From JAAZBA01 sp964461815 (GTDB lineage: Bacteria; Bacillota; Clostridia; Oscillospirales; QAMX01), in the NCBI GenBank assembly GCA_964461815.1, contig CAYWVF010000012.1:8208-72207 (forward strand): 64,000 nt of DNA, written 5' to 3'. Below the pieces are notes generated by a model. That model worked only from the letters and a program-made list of their open reading frames with translations. It did not search any database and was not told the DNA's origin. A program made the translations under genes and the position numbers. This document shows positions 62,376 to 64,000 of this stretch, piece after piece. Position 1 is the stretch's first letter. Every line of letters starts with the position of its first letter.

Positions 62376-63479
62376 TCAAACAATATCAAACAAAATACGT
62401 TCTTCCGTATCCTTTGAGAATACAAAAACCTTGTTTGCTTTCAAATCAAACCTTACTGTCTTTGATGAAAGATCGACTTTGTTTTCGGCACTGATAATCG
62501 AGCGTATTGTCGGAGCGCAGCAATTTTTATGTGTTGATACGATGCTCACATCACGCCCCATGACCTCAAGTCTGTTTAAAGCACATGAAAGTCTGCCGTC
62601 ATCCTTCATTACGAAGCCTTCCGGACGTATTCCTATGTATACCTCTTGGTCGGACATATTTTTGCAGTCAAGCACGTCCTCATCTCCGATAAACAGCTTC
62701 CCATCCTTGACACTGCCCTCAAATATATTGATCGGTGGTGTGCCCAGGAATTTTGCTACAAACATATTTACCGGCTCATCATATACTACCTGCGGCTGAT
62801 CGATCTGCTGAACCACGCCATCCTTCATAACGACTATTATATCGGATATGCTCATTGCCTCATCCTGATCGTGAGTTACGAATACCGTAGTTATGCCTGT
62901 CTCCTTTTGTATACGCTTTATTTCTTCTCTTGTTTGAAGTCTCAGTCTTGCATCAAGATTTGACAACGGCTCATCCAAAAGCAGCACCTTCGGCATCTTT
63001 ACAAGCGCACGTGCTATCGCAACACGCTGCTGCTGACCACCCGACAGCTCGCTCGGTTTTCTGTCCATGAGTTCATCGATCTGGACAAGCTTCGCTATAT
63101 CACATGCTCTTTTTTCCATTTCCGCTTTTGTAAGCTTATCCTTGCCCTTGAGATTTTCAAGCGGAAACATTATATTTTGCTTTACCGTCAGATGAGGATA
63201 AAGCGCATAATTCTGAAAAACAAGTCCTACTCCCCTATTTTCCGGTGGGAGCTTCGTTACATCGTCATCACCAAAGAATATTTTTCCACTTGTAGGCTTT
63301 AAAAGTCCGCAGATAAGATTAAGTGTTGTACTCTTACCACATCCCGATGGACCCAATAATCCGACAAGCTTTCCGTCAGGTATCTCAAAGCTGAAATCAT
63401 TAACGGCTATAACATCATCATGCAATTTTTTATTTCTGTTCGGGAATTTTTTTGTAAGCTCTTGTAATACAACTTTCAT
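62376..63479 (-). CDS. Sugar ABC transporter ATP-binding protein (UgpC/MsmK type)
   Basis: 367 residues: Walker A GPSGCGKST (43-51), signature LSGGQQQRVAIARAL, Walker B VLLLDEPLSNLD, H-loop VTHDQDEAMSISD, then a TOBE domain (about 240-367). First gene of the importer operon (ATPase, MalF-type, MalG-type, binding protein), with its own promoter upstream. The order, ATPase first, is unusual but not unique. Confidence 0.94.
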   Translation of the reverse strand: MKVVLQELTKKFPNRNKKLHDDVIAVNDFSFEIPDGKLVGLLGPSGCGKSTTLNLICGLLKPTSGKIFFGDDDVTKLPPENRGVGLVFQNYALYPHLTVKQNIMFPLENLKGKDKLTKAEMEKRACDIAKLVQIDELMDRKPSELSGGQQQRVAIARALVKMPKVLLLDEPLSNLDARLRLQTREEIKRIQKETGITTVFVTHDQDEAMSISDIIVVMKDGVVQQIDQPQVVYDEPVNMFVAKFLGTPPINIFEGSVKDGKLFIGDEDVLDCKNMSDQEVYIGIRPEGFVMKDDGRLSCALNRLEVMGRDVSIVSTHKNCCAPTIRSIISAENKVDLSSKTVRFDLKANKVFVFSKDTEERILFDIV

Positions 63480-63529
63480 ACTGCATCATTCCTTTATATA
63501 TCATACATTTTCCACACGCTCATGCGTAA

Positions 63530-63558
63530 ATTATAACATATATGATATAAATTATCAA
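63530..63558 (-). promoter_or_regulatory. Promoter of the sugar ABC operon
   Basis: Minus-strand TTGATA (63558-63553), 17-bp spacer, TATAAT (63535-63530), about 50 bp before the ATPase start. The rest of 63480-63750 is AT-rich and I see no gene in it. Confidence 0.85.
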
Positions 63559-63750
63559 GACGCCACTCCTTCAATAGATAACAAATAATCACACTTTTTT
63601 TACAATTTATTTTATATTTTCTATTCTTTCTGTCATTGTAAGTACCTCACTTTAATTTTTGTATATATCTTTTCTTCGGTAAGTAAGTTATTAACCTAAG
63701 TATTGTTTCTTGCTATAAAGCCGCAGTCTTTAATGCGAAAAAGTCGCACA

Positions 63751-64000
63751 CTACGGTTCTGTGATGAATTTATGCACATAAATGCGTGCGGGTCTGCCTT
63801 TGCCTTGTTGCAGACGGCTGATAAGTCCGTACCGTTCCAATTCCTTTAGCATCTTTGTGGCTTTATCGTGTCCGCAGGAAAATGTTTCGCATATATCTTT
63901 GAGTGTGCAATATACGAACACATCGCCGTAGCGGTCGGTAAATCCTTCTTTGTTCTTGGCAGACAAGCTCATTCGGTCAAGCAGTATTCCGTAAAGCAAT
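63751..64000 (-). CDS. RepA_N-like replication initiator protein, partial (5' end outside window)
   Basis: The visible 82 C-terminal residues (LLYGILLDRMSLSAKNKEGF, DRYGDVFVYCTLKDICETFS, HDKATKMLKELERYGLISRL, GKGRPARIYVHKF) match the winged-helix part of the RepA_N/replication initiator protein A family of Gram-positive plasmids and integrative elements. The protein stops just after IYVHKFITEP, so it is either a short member or truncated. The reading frame is open to the window edge; TTG at 63999 is more likely an internal Leu than a start. Suggests mobile DNA beyond the window. Confidence 0.78.
   Translation of the reverse strand, partial: LLYGILLDRMSLSAKNKEGFTDRYGDVFVYCTLKDICETFSCGHDKATKMLKELERYGLISRLQQGKGRPARIYVHKFITEP

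Noticed and set aside
63751..63999. TTG at 63999 as the true start of the RepA_N-like gene
   Set aside because: The family continues N-terminally with the same LLYG block, no ribosome site can be seen, and the frame stays open to the edge, so the gene is treated as partial.

Overview
The window reads as a piece of a Gram-positive anaerobic chromosome, most likely a gut Clostridia member of the Ruminococcus/Oscillospiraceae type. This is inferred from the trmFO-plsX-acpP-rnc-smc-ftsY synteny, strong AGGAGG-type ribosome sites with several TTG starts, a large Alu-domain SRP RNA directly before dnaX, an oxygen-sensitive class III ribonucleotide reductase (nrdD/nrdG) with NrdR boxes, a BceRS-BceAB-type system and DUF4830/DUF1858 proteins. 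TGA is used as a normal stop (for example lysS and both GH109-like genes), so the code is the standard bacterial one.

Layout. 0-14.3 kb is a compact minus-strand housekeeping operon read spoU/trmH, dprA, topA, trmFO, plsX, acpP, rnc, an Elp3-like radical SAM gene, smc, ftsY, rph, rdgB, with 4-nt overlaps or very short gaps. 14.5-22.9 kb (minus) holds a one-helix membrane protein, lysS, greA and a cell-wall module: CdaR/PucR-type regulator, ftsE, ftsX, an EnvC-like M23 hydrolase and an S41 protease. 23.2-25.8 kb (plus) carries a ThyX-fold-like protein and a DUF4838 protein. 26.1-30.9 kb (minus) holds an orphan MsmK-type sugar ATPase, rsuA, a DUF4830 protein, an amidase-domain protein, recR, ybaB and ttcA. 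31.1-35.0 kb (plus) has two flavoproteins and a cell-wall amidase, convergent with a YkgJ-like cysteine protein. 35.5-37.5 kb is SRP RNA plus dnaX, convergent with nrdD-nrdG (37.5-40.3 kb). 40.6-41.3 kb has tRNA-Met, tRNA-Glu and tRNA-Val, a hairpin-rich repeat and a long inverted repeat. 41.3-45.9 kb is a bceAB-bceRS-like operon with a perfect 10-bp inverted-repeat operator. 45.9-52.5 kb holds typA, galU, a DUF1858 protein and trmK-nif3-rqcH. 52.6-55.1 kb is a tandem pair of GH109-like Gfo/Idh/MocA proteins. From tRNA-Pro (55.3 kb) onward the DNA looks accessory: a TGA-broken membrane protein, an FkbM methyltransferase, a truncated aspartate racemase, a lipoprotein, a complete sugar ABC import operon, and at the right edge a RepA_N-like replication protein fragment.

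The most notable oddities are an acyl carrier protein whose phosphopantetheine serine is aspartate, a ThyX-like protein without the RHR motif, the intracellular GH109-like pair, a substrate-binding lipoprotein with a second, C-terminal membrane anchor, and matching hairpins placed between a Shine-Dalgarno-like run and the start codon of both sugar permease genes. I did not find a clear, complete, undescribed multi-gene system; the items above are the best candidates for something new. All family assignments are from reading motifs by eye, with no database search.
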